From positions 1 through 6,945 of the forward strand of contig QMPG01000170.1 of the NCBI GenBank assembly GCA_003648455.1: a DNA stretch of 6,945 nt, given 5' to 3'. Below the pieces are notes generated by a model. That model was given only the letters and a program-made list of their open reading frames with translations, did no database searches and was not told the DNA's origin. Every line of letters starts with the position of its first letter. The first letter of the stretch is position 1. Below, piece by piece: positions 1 to 5,716 of this stretch. The stretch is from Bacteroidota bacterium. GTDB lineage: Bacteria; Bacteroidota; Bacteroidia; Bacteroidales; B39-G9. Made by a program: the position numbers and the translations under genes.

Positions 1-52
1 CAATTTTGATTACTTTTAAGACGAAATTAAAACGCAAAGTAAAATTAATTTA

Positions 53-1279
53 ATGCAAATATCGTTACAACAGTCAAGAATAAATTTCAAAAGTTTTTTG
101 TGGCATGCTGTGTTTCTTGCTTTAGCTTCAAACTTCATGGATATTGGTACAATAATTCCTTCCATGTTGATAAAAGCAGGTGGTAGCGCTTTCCATCTGG
201 GTCTTTTAACTGCAATTATGTTAGGAGGAACAAGTATATTTCAGTTGATATTTGCATCAAGCCTTTCAAGAAAAGTATATAAAAAAAAATTTTTACTCAT
301 AGGAATAAATCTAAGAGTTTTTTCAATAATAGTCTTGTCAATTGTTTTTTATATTTCCGGACGCTTAAGCGACAATTTAATTATTTTTTTAATATTTTTT
401 TTAATATCAATATTTGCTTTAAGTGGTTCATATTCAGGAGTATCGTATAATGATGTTTTTGGAAAATCTGTAAGGCAAGAAAGCAGGAAACATTTTTTTT
501 CGTTAAAGCAAATAATTAATAGTATAGGTATGTTTTTTTCTGCATTACTTGTCAGATATTTAATAAAACAGTTTGATTATCCCGACAATTATGCTGTATT
601 ATTTTTTTGTGCAGGTTTTCTTTTACTGGTTGCTACTGCCGGGTTTTGGAATATTAGAGAATTGCCCTCGAAAATTATTTATAAAAAAAATATAATTGAT
701 TTTTTTCGATTAATTCCATCTGAAATAAAAAAGAATCCAAACTTAAAAAATTATTTATTTATCATAAACAGTTTGGGATTGGGAATAAGTATTCTGCCAT
801 TTTTAATACTTTTTGCTAAAGATAAATTTGGTTTATCGTATGAACTTATTGGTAATTTTTTGGTGTTTCGAACAATAGGAATGCTACTTGCAAGTTTAAT
901 ATCTTATAAAATATCGCATAAAATTAATTATAAGACGCTGTTAATATTTAGTTTGATAATTGGAACTTCATTACCGATTATGGCATTATTTTTTGCCGAC
1001 AGTCAATTCCTTTATCAATTTTTGTTTGTTTTGTCAGGAATTTTTGTAGCAATTTATAAGATAAGCAACAATGGTGTTTTAATGGAAATATCAACAAATG
1101 AAAATAGAGCATTATATACGGGAATTTCAGGAGCCGGAAGCATATTAATTGCCATTTTCCCACTAATAGCAGGATTATTAATAAGTCAATTTGGCTATAT
1201 TGCAGTATTTACTTCTGTTTCATTATTAATTTTATCAAGTTTCTTTTTTGTAAATAAACTGAATTGTAAAAAAAATTAA
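53..1279 (+). CDS. MFS-type membrane transporter, substrate unknown
   Basis: A 408-residue, strongly hydrophobic protein with about twelve predicted membrane segments, roughly at residues 15-38, 48-70, 80-101, 107-128, 154-172, 180-200, 233-255, 264-285, 293-313, 318-340, 355-378 and 381-401. A charged cytoplasmic loop (about 201-232, rich in Lys) separates the two six-helix halves, as in the major facilitator superfamily. The loop between segments 2 and 3 (SRKVYKKK, 72-79) is a degenerate version of the MFS motif A region. Length is normal for the family. Nothing seen identifies a substrate. The ATG at 53 follows an A/T-only leader without a Shine-Dalgarno sequence. Only 52 nt of upstream sequence are visible, so its promoter may lie partly outside. 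The gene converges on the AhpD-like gene and need not share its function. The MFS fold call is made by eye from hydropathy and general resemblance. Confidence 0.8.
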   Translation: MQISLQQSRINFKSFLWHAVFLALASNFMDIGTIIPSMLIKAGGSAFHLGLLTAIMLGGTSIFQLIFASSLSRKVYKKKFLLIGINLRVFSIIVLSIVFYISGRLSDNLIIFLIFFLISIFALSGSYSGVSYNDVFGKSVRQESRKHFFSLKQIINSIGMFFSALLVRYLIKQFDYPDNYAVLFFCAGFLLLVATAGFWNIRELPSKIIYKKNIIDFFRLIPSEIKKNPNLKNYLFIINSLGLGISILPFLILFAKDKFGLSYELIGNFLVFRTIGMLLASLISYKISHKINYKTLLIFSLIIGTSLPIMALFFADSQFLYQFLFVLSGIFVAIYKISNNGVLMEISTNENRALYTGISGAGSILIAIFPLIAGLLISQFGYIAVFTSVSLLILSSFFFVNKLNCKKN

Positions 1280-1308
1280 CCTTCAAAAGTTTGCTTTTGA
1301 AGGTTAAT
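1275..1308. terminator. Perfect hairpin, terminator (strongest for minus-strand transcripts)
   Basis: A perfect 15-bp stem (1275-1289 with 1294-1308) closes a 4-nt loop, TTTG. It overlaps the stop codon of the transporter gene (1277-1279). Read on the minus strand, the stem is followed at once by eight U residues (1275 down to 1268), the classic form of an intrinsic terminator. It could thus end transcripts from the AhpD-like gene. On the plus strand the sequence after the stem is A/T-rich but lacks a clean U-tract. Confidence 0.75.
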
Positions 1309-1328
1309 AATAAATACTATTCTTGATA

Positions 1329-1364
1329 AATGATTTAACTTATCTTATGATAAGTTAAATCATT
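1329..1364. terminator. Second perfect hairpin between convergent genes
   Basis: A perfect 16-bp stem (1329-1344 with 1349-1364) closes a 4-nt loop, TTAT. On the plus strand it is followed, after a few bases, by a U-rich stretch (CTTTTTATTTT, 1371-1381), so it can end transcription from the transporter gene. On the minus strand it is the first hairpin after the AhpD-like stop codon, but no U-tract follows it there. It sits 20 nt from the first hairpin; together they form an interleaved bidirectional terminator. Confidence 0.7.
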
Positions 1365-1374
1365 ATTTGACTTT

Positions 1375-1728
1375 TTATTTTGCACCAAATTGGTCGCAAG
1401 CGTCAATAACATAACGCAAGTGTGCAACAGCAGGTCCGCCACCCATAATTCCGGCTACAAGTCCTGCTTCCATAATTTCTTGTTTTGTTGCGCCTTCAGC
1501 TATTGCATTTTTAGTATGAAATGCAATACAAAAAGTACAATGAGCTGTAACGCCTAGAGCTATTGAAATAAGCTCTTTTGTTTTAGTACTAAGCGCACCT
1601 GGTTTTTCAGCTTGGTTTATAAACTCCATAAGAGCTTTAGCATATCCTGGTTCTGTTTTTCCTGCGATTTTCATAAGATCCATAAATTGATCATACTGAA
1701 AATTCATGTCTACTGCATAGTTTGTCAT
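1375..1728 (-). CDS. AhpD-like / carboxymuconolactone decarboxylase family protein
   Basis: A 117-residue soluble protein, the usual size of single-domain CMD-family members. The AhpD-type active-site signature is visible: E52, then C64-x2-C67, then H71. The spacing (E-x11-C-x2-C-x3-H) matches that known for mycobacterial AhpD, where these residues support thiol-dependent peroxidase activity. The His that sits between the two cysteines in that AhpD is Phe66 here. A glycine-rich turn (GIMGGGPA, 93-100) precedes the last helix, as is common in the family. The likely role is thiol-disulfide or peroxide chemistry in the cytoplasm; the true substrate cannot be read from the sequence. It lies 38 nt behind the hemerythrin-like gene on the same strand, so cotranscription is likely. 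Unlike its neighbours it has a clear Shine-Dalgarno sequence. True decarboxylase activity is unlikely given the CxxC pair. Confidence 0.85.
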   Translation of the reverse strand: MTNYAVDMNFQYDQFMDLMKIAGKTEPGYAKALMEFINQAEKPGALSTKTKELISIALGVTAHCTFCIAFHTKNAIAEGATKQEIMEAGLVAGIMGGGPAVAHLRYVIDACDQFGAK

Positions 1729-1735
1729 AATTAAT

Positions 1736-1742
1736 CTCCCTT
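1736..1742 (-). promoter_or_regulatory. Shine-Dalgarno-like ribosome binding site of the AhpD-like gene
   Basis: On the minus strand AAGGGAG lies 7 nt before the ATG of the AhpD-like gene. It is the only convincing Shine-Dalgarno sequence in the window; every other start follows an A/T-only leader. It supports the start chosen, and suggests independent, efficient initiation of this second gene of the pair. Confidence 0.6.
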
Positions 1743-1766
1743 AATTTTAATTATTTTGTTATTAAT

Positions 1767-2177
1767 TTATTTGTTTTTTGATTTAAAATTAGAATACTTC
1801 GGAAATAATTTTTTCTCCTCACTTATTATTCTAATTTCTAATTTTGCTACCATTTTATCAAAATTTTTTTTAAGTTCCTCAGGTGTAAATTTATTATTCT
1901 CAAACTTGTTAAAAAAAATTAATGATTCTTCTTCTATTTTATTAATTTCATTTGCGTAAGCACGTAACATTATTTCTATATTAACATTTGTTTTTGCAAC
2001 CTCATTTAAAAAAGGGTAAAGCTCATGATCTTCGCGCCTTAAATGTTTTACTAAAAGATTTTTAAACTCACAAATATTTTCTTTTGCTTGATTTGAGTTA
2101 ATACCTTCCCTTTTTATTTTTTTTATTTGCTCTAATAATTCTCTATGCTCTTGTTTAAGAATATTTATTAAGTCCAT
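1767..2177 (-). CDS. Hemerythrin-like HHE-domain protein with incomplete ligand set
   Basis: A 136-residue, highly charged, all-helical protein with the layout of a four-helix hemerythrin (HHE) domain. Helix A carries H11 (QEHREL). Helix B carries the HxxxE motif H45/E49 followed by the typical LYPFL (53-57). Helix D ends in the typical EEKKLFP (120-126). These fit PF01814-type proteins, which bind a di-iron centre and handle O2, NO or iron. Two expected ligands are missing: helix C (about 68-82) has no histidine, with Tyr74/Ala75 near the expected site, and the helix D histidine four residues before E120 is Arg116. H11, H45, E49 and E120 remain, so a normal di-iron site is doubtful. It is first in a probable two-gene unit with the AhpD-like gene and downstream of hcp, which suggests a stress role. 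It has no signal peptide or membrane segment. The fold call is good; the function is open. Confidence 0.75.
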   Translation of the reverse strand: MDLINILKQEHRELLEQIKKIKREGINSNQAKENICEFKNLLVKHLRREDHELYPFLNEVAKTNVNIEIMLRAYANEINKIEEESLIFFNKFENNKFTPEELKKNFDKMVAKLEIRIISEEKKLFPKYSNFKSKNK

Positions 2178-2204
2178 AATGTTATTATTAATTTAATTCT
2201 TAAA

Positions 2205-2236
2205 GTTACAACATATTAATTAAATTAAAATGTTGT
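2205..2236 (-). promoter_or_regulatory. Inverted repeat upstream of the hemerythrin-like gene
   Basis: ACAACAT (2208-2214) and ATGTTGT (2230-2236) form a perfect 7-bp inverted repeat with a 15-nt A/T spacer, 31-59 nt before the hemerythrin-like start. On the minus strand its start-proximal arm reads TTGTAAC (2211-2205), the same seven bases found in the arms of the hcp/thioredoxin palindrome, but here the partner half-site is absent. It may be an operator or a half-site for the same regulator. No clear -7/-33 promoter could be assigned. Confidence 0.25.
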
Positions 2237-2285
2237 TGCATAAATAATTTTGTCATTTCAAAAAAGTGATAATTTTTATTCAAAA

Positions 2286-2365
2286 AGGTGCTAAGTGGTA
2301 ATTTTATAAAATATTTAAATATTATTAACCTTATATCAATTTTTCAACAAATCCGCTAAGCACCT
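2286..2365 (-). terminator. Probable terminator of hcp (long-loop hairpin)
   Basis: Downstream of hcp, arms 2353-2365 and 2286-2298 pair over 13 positions (on the minus strand, AGGTGCTTAGCGG with CCACTTAGCACCT), with two mismatches and a solid seven-pair base. Five U residues follow on the minus strand (2286-2282). The 54-nt loop is A/T-rich and contains smaller self-complementary stretches that could bring the arms together. The G/C-rich arms stand out in this A/T-rich gap. The long loop makes the call less certain than for the other terminators here. Confidence 0.45.
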
Positions 2366-2385
2366 GTTTTGCAACTATCTTAATT

Positions 2386-4038
2386 TTAATTCATAAACAT
2401 TTTAATATCATCATCAACAGTGCCTATTGAAGCAAGTCCAAATTTCTCTTGAAGTACCTTGCGAATATTAGGAGTAAAGAAAGCAGGCAAAGTTGGTCCT
2501 GTATGAATATCTTTAACCCCAAGATATAATAATGCGAGAAGAATAATAACTGCTTTTTGCTCGTACCATGCAATGTTATATTTAATTGGTAGTTCGTTAA
2601 TGTCGTTTAGTTTAAATACTTCTTTAAGTTTAAGAGCAATAACAACGAGAGAATAAGAGTCGTTGCATTGACCTGCATCAAGAACTCTTGGTATGCCGTT
2701 TATATCGCCTAATTGAAGTTTATTATAACGATATTTTGCACAACCTGCTGTTAGTATTACAGTATCGTGAGGTAATTTTTGTGCAAACTCAGTATAATAT
2801 TCTCTGCTTTTCATTCTACCGTCACAACCTGCCATTACAAAGAATTTTTTTATAGCACCTGTTTTTACTGCATCAACAATTTTATCTGCAAGTTTTATAA
2901 CCTGATTATGAGCAAAGCCACCAATTATTTCTCCTTTTTCAATTTCAACAGGTGGTTTGCATTTTTTTGCCATTTCAATAATTTCAGAAAAATCTTTTTG
3001 TCCTCCTTCAGTTCTTTCTGGAATATGTTTAAATCCGGGAAATCCTGATGTTCCTGTTGTAAATACTCTGTCGCTATATGATGCATCTTTTTTAGGCGGG
3101 ACAATACAATTTGTTGTAAACAAAATTGGTCCGTTAAAAGTTTCAAACTCTTCTTTTTGTTTCCACCAAGCATTACCGTAATTGCCTATAAAATTTTTAT
3201 ACTTTTTAAAGGCAGGATAATAATTTGCAGGTAACATCTCGCCATGAGTGTAAACATCAATTCCTGTGCCCTGTGTCTGTTTTAGCAAATCTTCCATATC
3301 ACGTAAATCGTGTCCACTTATTAATATACCGGGTTTATTACTGACACCAATATTAACTTTTGTGATTTCAGGATTACCGTAAGTTGTTGTATTTGCTTTG
3401 TCTAAAATAGCCATAGCATCAACACCAAATTTACCTGTTTCAAGAACTAATGCAACCAAATCGTCAGCACTCAAAGCATCATTTGTTGTGTCAACCAAAG
3501 CTTTTTGCATAAAAGTATAAAGAGAAACATCTTCAAATCCTAAATTAAAAGCATGCTCTGTGTAAGCTGCCAAACCTTTTAATCCATAAATAACTAATTC
3601 TCTTAATCCTCTAATATCTTCATCTTCAGTTGCCAAAACTCCAATTGAAGTATTCTTAGCCTCAAATTCTTCAACAGTTGTACCATACCAAGTAGCAGAT
3701 TCATGTAAATTTTTAGGAATTGTACCACCTGCTTTTACAAGCTCATTTTTAATTTCTTCACGAAGTTTCAATCCTTCCCTAACGCTTTCGAAAAATCTTT
3801 CTTTATCGAAATTTGCATTAGTAATGGTCATAAATAAACCTTCGTAAACGAATTTATTAACTTTTGCATTTTCTATTCCAAGCTCCCGTGCTTTAGTGCT
3901 GTAAATAGAAATACCTTTTAATACAAATATTAAAAGATCTTGCATGTTTGCAAGGTCATCTGTTTTCCCGCAAACACCTCTTACAGTGCAACCTGTTCCT
4001 TTGGCTGTTTCCTGACATTGATAACAAAACATACTCAT
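2386..4038 (-). CDS. hcp: Hydroxylamine reductase / hybrid cluster protein, class I
   Basis: A 550-residue soluble protein of normal length for Hcp. The N-terminal cluster motif is C5-x2-C8-x8-C17-x5-C23, the class I pattern of anaerobes that binds a [4Fe-4S] cluster; class II enzymes have a wider spacing. All seven ligands of the Fe-S-O hybrid cluster are visible: H243 (SGHDL), E267 (HGEMLP), C311 (TTNC), C405 (AGCDGR, the persulfide cysteine), C433 (AGCAKYRYN), C458 (AGQCND) and E493 (WYEQKA). Each is shifted by exactly one from the residue numbers known for the Desulfovibrio protein. Hcp reduces hydroxylamine in vitro, and in vivo is tied to NO reduction and S-nitrosylation. No hcr reductase gene is adjacent, so an external electron donor is expected. 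The start gives MSMFCYQCQ; the Met at residue 3 (MFCYQCQ) is a credible alternative start. It is transcribed divergently from the thioredoxin gene across a shared palindrome. Confidence 0.97.
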   Translation of the reverse strand: MSMFCYQCQETAKGTGCTVRGVCGKTDDLANMQDLLIFVLKGISIYSTKARELGIENAKVNKFVYEGLFMTITNANFDKERFFESVREGLKLREEIKNELVKAGGTIPKNLHESATWYGTTVEEFEAKNTSIGVLATEDEDIRGLRELVIYGLKGLAAYTEHAFNLGFEDVSLYTFMQKALVDTTNDALSADDLVALVLETGKFGVDAMAILDKANTTTYGNPEITKVNIGVSNKPGILISGHDLRDMEDLLKQTQGTGIDVYTHGEMLPANYYPAFKKYKNFIGNYGNAWWKQKEEFETFNGPILFTTNCIVPPKKDASYSDRVFTTGTSGFPGFKHIPERTEGGQKDFSEIIEMAKKCKPPVEIEKGEIIGGFAHNQVIKLADKIVDAVKTGAIKKFFVMAGCDGRMKSREYYTEFAQKLPHDTVILTAGCAKYRYNKLQLGDINGIPRVLDAGQCNDSYSLVVIALKLKEVFKLNDINELPIKYNIAWYEQKAVIILLALLYLGVKDIHTGPTLPAFFTPNIRKVLQEKFGLASIGTVDDDIKMFMN

Positions 4039-4159
4039 AATTTTTTTATTTAATATTAATTAATTTATACCTTTTTTTACTAATTTAAAACAATAAATCT
4101 GCTTTGTCAAATATTTTACCTGCTAAAATTTAAGTAATAAATTAGTTAGTACTTATTTG

Positions 4160-4167
4160 CAATATTA
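4160..4167 (-). promoter_or_regulatory. Possible -7 element of the hcp promoter
   Basis: The minus strand reads TAATATTG, one mismatch from the Bacteroidetes -7 consensus TAnnTTTG. If used, transcription would start near 4155, leaving a leader of roughly 115 nt, and the palindrome centre (4196.5) would lie close to -41, the class II activator position for CRP/FNR-family proteins. A second 7-of-8 match occurs at 4108-4115 (AATATTTG). In A/T-rich DNA such matches are frequent, so this rests mainly on the spacing. Confidence 0.22.
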
Positions 4168-4184
4168 CTTACTATATTATAAGT

Positions 4185-4208
4185 ATTTTGTAACCTGTGT
4201 TACAAAAT
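4185..4208. promoter_or_regulatory. Perfect 10-4-10 palindromic operator between hcp and the thioredoxin gene
   Basis: ATTTTGTAAC (4185-4194) and GTTACAAAAT (4199-4208) are exact reverse complements around a 4-nt spacer, CTGT. A dyad of TTGTAAC half-sites with a 4-nt centre has the geometry of CRP/FNR-superfamily operators. Hcp genes in anaerobes are known targets of such regulators (HcpR, NO-responsive), so an HcpR-like factor is the leading candidate. Its centre is 158 nt from the hcp start, and about 97 nt upstream of the start site predicted from the sigma-54 promoter on the other side. It could also be an enhancer site for a sigma-54 activator. Confidence 0.65.
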
Positions 4209-4266
4209 GTGATTATATTTATTATTTATTTTGATTCTAAATGACAAAATAACAGAGAAAAGTTTT

Positions 4267-4281
4267 TGGCACACATATTGC
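4267..4281 (+). promoter_or_regulatory. Sigma-54 (RpoN) -24/-12 promoter of the thioredoxin gene
   Basis: TGGCAC (4267-4272), five bases, then TTGC (4278-4281) matches the core of the sigma-54 consensus. The invariant GG (4268-4269) and GC (4280-4281) have the required spacing of exactly one helical step from -24 to -12. The predicted start site is about 4293, giving a 37-nt A/T-rich leader before the ATG at 4330. Such a promoter needs an AAA+ enhancer-binding protein bound upstream; the palindrome at 4185-4208 is at a suitable distance. Neither RpoN nor the activator is encoded in this window. Confidence 0.6.
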
Positions 4282-4329
4282 CATATCGACACATGTAAAT
4301 ATTAATATAAATCAATAAAATCAATTAAA

Positions 4330-4674
4330 ATGTTACAAACCAATTTAAAGCACATTACCAGCACTGAAGAATTTAATAAATTTATTGAAGAAAACGAAAA
4401 TGTCATGATTTGCTGTGGCAGAATGGGTCCAATGTGCCTTCCTGTGTATGATATAATGGAAGATCTTGAAAGTGAAGAGAAATATAAAAATGTGAAATTT
4501 GCCGATATGGATTTTGATATTCCTGACGCTCATGTTATTAGAAACGCTCCAATGTGTGCAGGTTTTATGGGACTACCGTTTACTTGCTATTATAAAAACG
4601 GTAAAATGGTAAAAGCAACTACTAGTATTCAAAATGTAGATCAGATTACTAAAATTTTAAACGAAGAATTTTAA
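4330..4674 (+). CDS. Atypical thioredoxin-fold protein with altered active site
   Basis: A 114-residue soluble protein of thioredoxin length and layout: an N-terminal strand/helix, a central strand VMICC (25-29), the active-site helix, the FADMDFD strand (57-63), a cis-proline loop GLPF (81-84) and the strand TCYYKNGK (85-92), equivalent to the thioredoxin LLLFKNGE segment. The usual WCGPC is replaced: the text reads C28-C29-G-R-M-G-P-M-C36-L-P, so GP is kept but the first catalytic Cys position holds Met32, and the nearest cysteines form a CC-x6-C set. C76 (APMC) lies close before the cis-proline P83, and C86 just after it. C29/C36 or C36/C76 could form the redox pair. It precedes a thioredoxin-reductase-like gene by 108 nt, which points to a dedicated partnership. 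A sigma-54 promoter and a palindrome lie upstream. The fold assignment is good; the redox activity is inferred. Confidence 0.8.
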   Translation: MLQTNLKHITSTEEFNKFIEENENVMICCGRMGPMCLPVYDIMEDLESEEKYKNVKFADMDFDIPDAHVIRNAPMCAGFMGLPFTCYYKNGKMVKATTSIQNVDQITKILNEEF

Positions 4675-4687
4675 ATTTTAAATATGG

Positions 4688-4726
4688 GGTTATTTGTATC
4701 AATTTGCAAATAACCTTTTATTTATT
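4688..4726 (+). terminator. Terminator or attenuator after the thioredoxin gene
   Basis: GGTTATTTG (4688-4696) and CAAATAACC (4707-4715) form a perfect 9-bp stem with a 10-nt loop, followed directly by TTTTATTTATT (4716-4726). This is a normal intrinsic terminator 14 nt after the thioredoxin stop codon. It lies between the thioredoxin and its reductase, so the reductase either has its own promoter in the remaining 56 nt or depends on read-through, which would lower its expression relative to thioredoxin. Confidence 0.7.
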
Positions 4727-4782
4727 CCTTATAAATAGTATTTTTCGACTTTTCGGATTGGATTAAAAATAAATTTTTATTA

Positions 4783-5706
4783 ATGAAAGAGATATTTGAT
4801 ATAATAATAATTGGTGGAGGTCCTGCAGGACTGACAGCCGGAATTTACTCTGCAAGAGCAAAGAAAAAAACATTAATTCTTAACGAAGGCACTCTGGGAG
4901 GACAGATGGTTTTAAGTTATGAGATTGCCAATTATCCGGGTGTTCAGAATATTGCCGGATACCAACTTGGCAGCATTATGAAAAAGCAAGCAAAATCTTT
5001 TGGTTGTGTAATAAAATCAAATATTACTATCTCAAAATTAGATATTTCTAATGACACAAAAACTATTAAAACATCTGACGGAAATATTTACGAAGCAAAA
5101 TCAGTTATATTGGCTCTTGGAGGAAAAGCCAGAACATTAAATGTAGAGGGCGAAAATGAATTCAAAGGCAAAGGTATTTCGTTTTGTGCAACCTGTGATG
5201 GCGACTTTTTTCAAGATAAAGATATTATAGTCGTTGGTGGTGGAAACTCCGCATTAGAAGAAGCTGTTTCGTTAACACAATATGCATCATCGGTTACTAT
5301 TGTTCATGAATTTGACTATTTTCAGGCTTCCGACATTGCAATAAAAGAGGCGAAAGAAAACAAAAAAATCAGCTTTATTATGGAATCTACTATTTCCGGT
5401 TTCTTTGGAGACAGTCAGCTGAATAGAGTTAATATTAAGAATTTAAAAACAGGAGAAATATATGAGAAGAATATTGACGGTGTTTTTATTTTTATAGGTT
5501 ATGTTCCAAATACTGATATCTGTAAAGATAAAGTTGATTTACTCGACTCCGGAGAGATTATTGTTGACGAAAAATTTCAAACAAACTTAAAAGGCGTCTT
5601 TGCTGCCGGAGATTCTATTCCTAAACGATTTAAACAAATTACAACTGCTGTTGCAGATGGTACAAATGCAGCGTTGTTTGCAACCGAGTATTTAAACTCT
5701 TTATAA
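4783..5706 (+). CDS. trxB: Thioredoxin-disulfide reductase-like flavoprotein, non-canonical cofactor motif
   Basis: A 307-residue protein of typical length for low-Mr thioredoxin reductases. Domain order is normal. The FAD-binding GGGPAG is at 11-16, LGGQM at 38-42, and the NAD(P)-domain inserts at about 115-240 with the redox disulfide C135-A-T-C138-D and the nucleotide-binding GGGNSA at 152-157. The C-terminal FAD motif FAAGD is at 273-277, and FKQITTAVADGTNAA at 283-297 resembles the canonical YRQ..TA..DG..AA. It transfers electrons through FAD to the CATC disulfide and on to a thioredoxin, presumably the upstream atypical one. The striking change is at the NADPH 2'-phosphate site: canonical HRRxxxR is HEFDYFQ (175-181), with all three arginines gone, so NADH or another donor is more likely than NADPH. 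It probably forms an operon with the methyltransferase gene 10 nt downstream. The ATG follows an A/T-only leader. Confidence 0.9.
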   Translation: MKEIFDIIIIGGGPAGLTAGIYSARAKKKTLILNEGTLGGQMVLSYEIANYPGVQNIAGYQLGSIMKKQAKSFGCVIKSNITISKLDISNDTKTIKTSDGNIYEAKSVILALGGKARTLNVEGENEFKGKGISFCATCDGDFFQDKDIIVVGGGNSALEEAVSLTQYASSVTIVHEFDYFQASDIAIKEAKENKKISFIMESTISGFFGDSQLNRVNIKNLKTGEIYEKNIDGVFIFIGYVPNTDICKDKVDLLDSGEIIVDEKFQTNLKGVFAAGDSIPKRFKQITTAVADGTNAALFATEYLNSL

Positions 5707-5716
5707 AAATAAAAAA

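Noticed and set aside
978..1163. 61-codon minus-strand open frame inside the transporter gene
   Set aside because: Antisense to a long membrane-protein frame; no start signal and no recognisable motif.
1756..1959. 67-codon open frame on the plus strand, hydrophobic
   Set aside because: It lies almost entirely antisense to the hemerythrin-like gene, whose protein has clear family motifs. The hydrophobic look is a by-product of A/T-rich reverse reading.
2779..3181. Open frames on both strands within hcp (2779-3048 +, 2925-3173 -, 2957-3181 +)
   Set aside because: They overlap the hybrid-cluster ligand region of Hcp, which is fully conserved, and their translations show no domain-like features.
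4106..4121. Possible second sigma-54 promoter facing hcp (minus strand, GG at 4120-4119)
   Set aside because: The GG and its spacing are present, but the -12 element reads TTGA instead of TTGC and the -24 element does not match TGGCAC beyond GG.
4345..4533. 62-codon minus-strand open frame opposite the thioredoxin gene
   Set aside because: Antisense to a protein with clear thioredoxin-fold features; its translation is low-complexity and aromatic-rich.
4770..4777. TAAATTTT as a -7 promoter element for the reductase gene
   Set aside because: One mismatch from TAnnTTTG, but so close to the ATG at 4783 that it would give almost no leader, with no -33 partner. A chance match is likely in this A/T-rich spacer.
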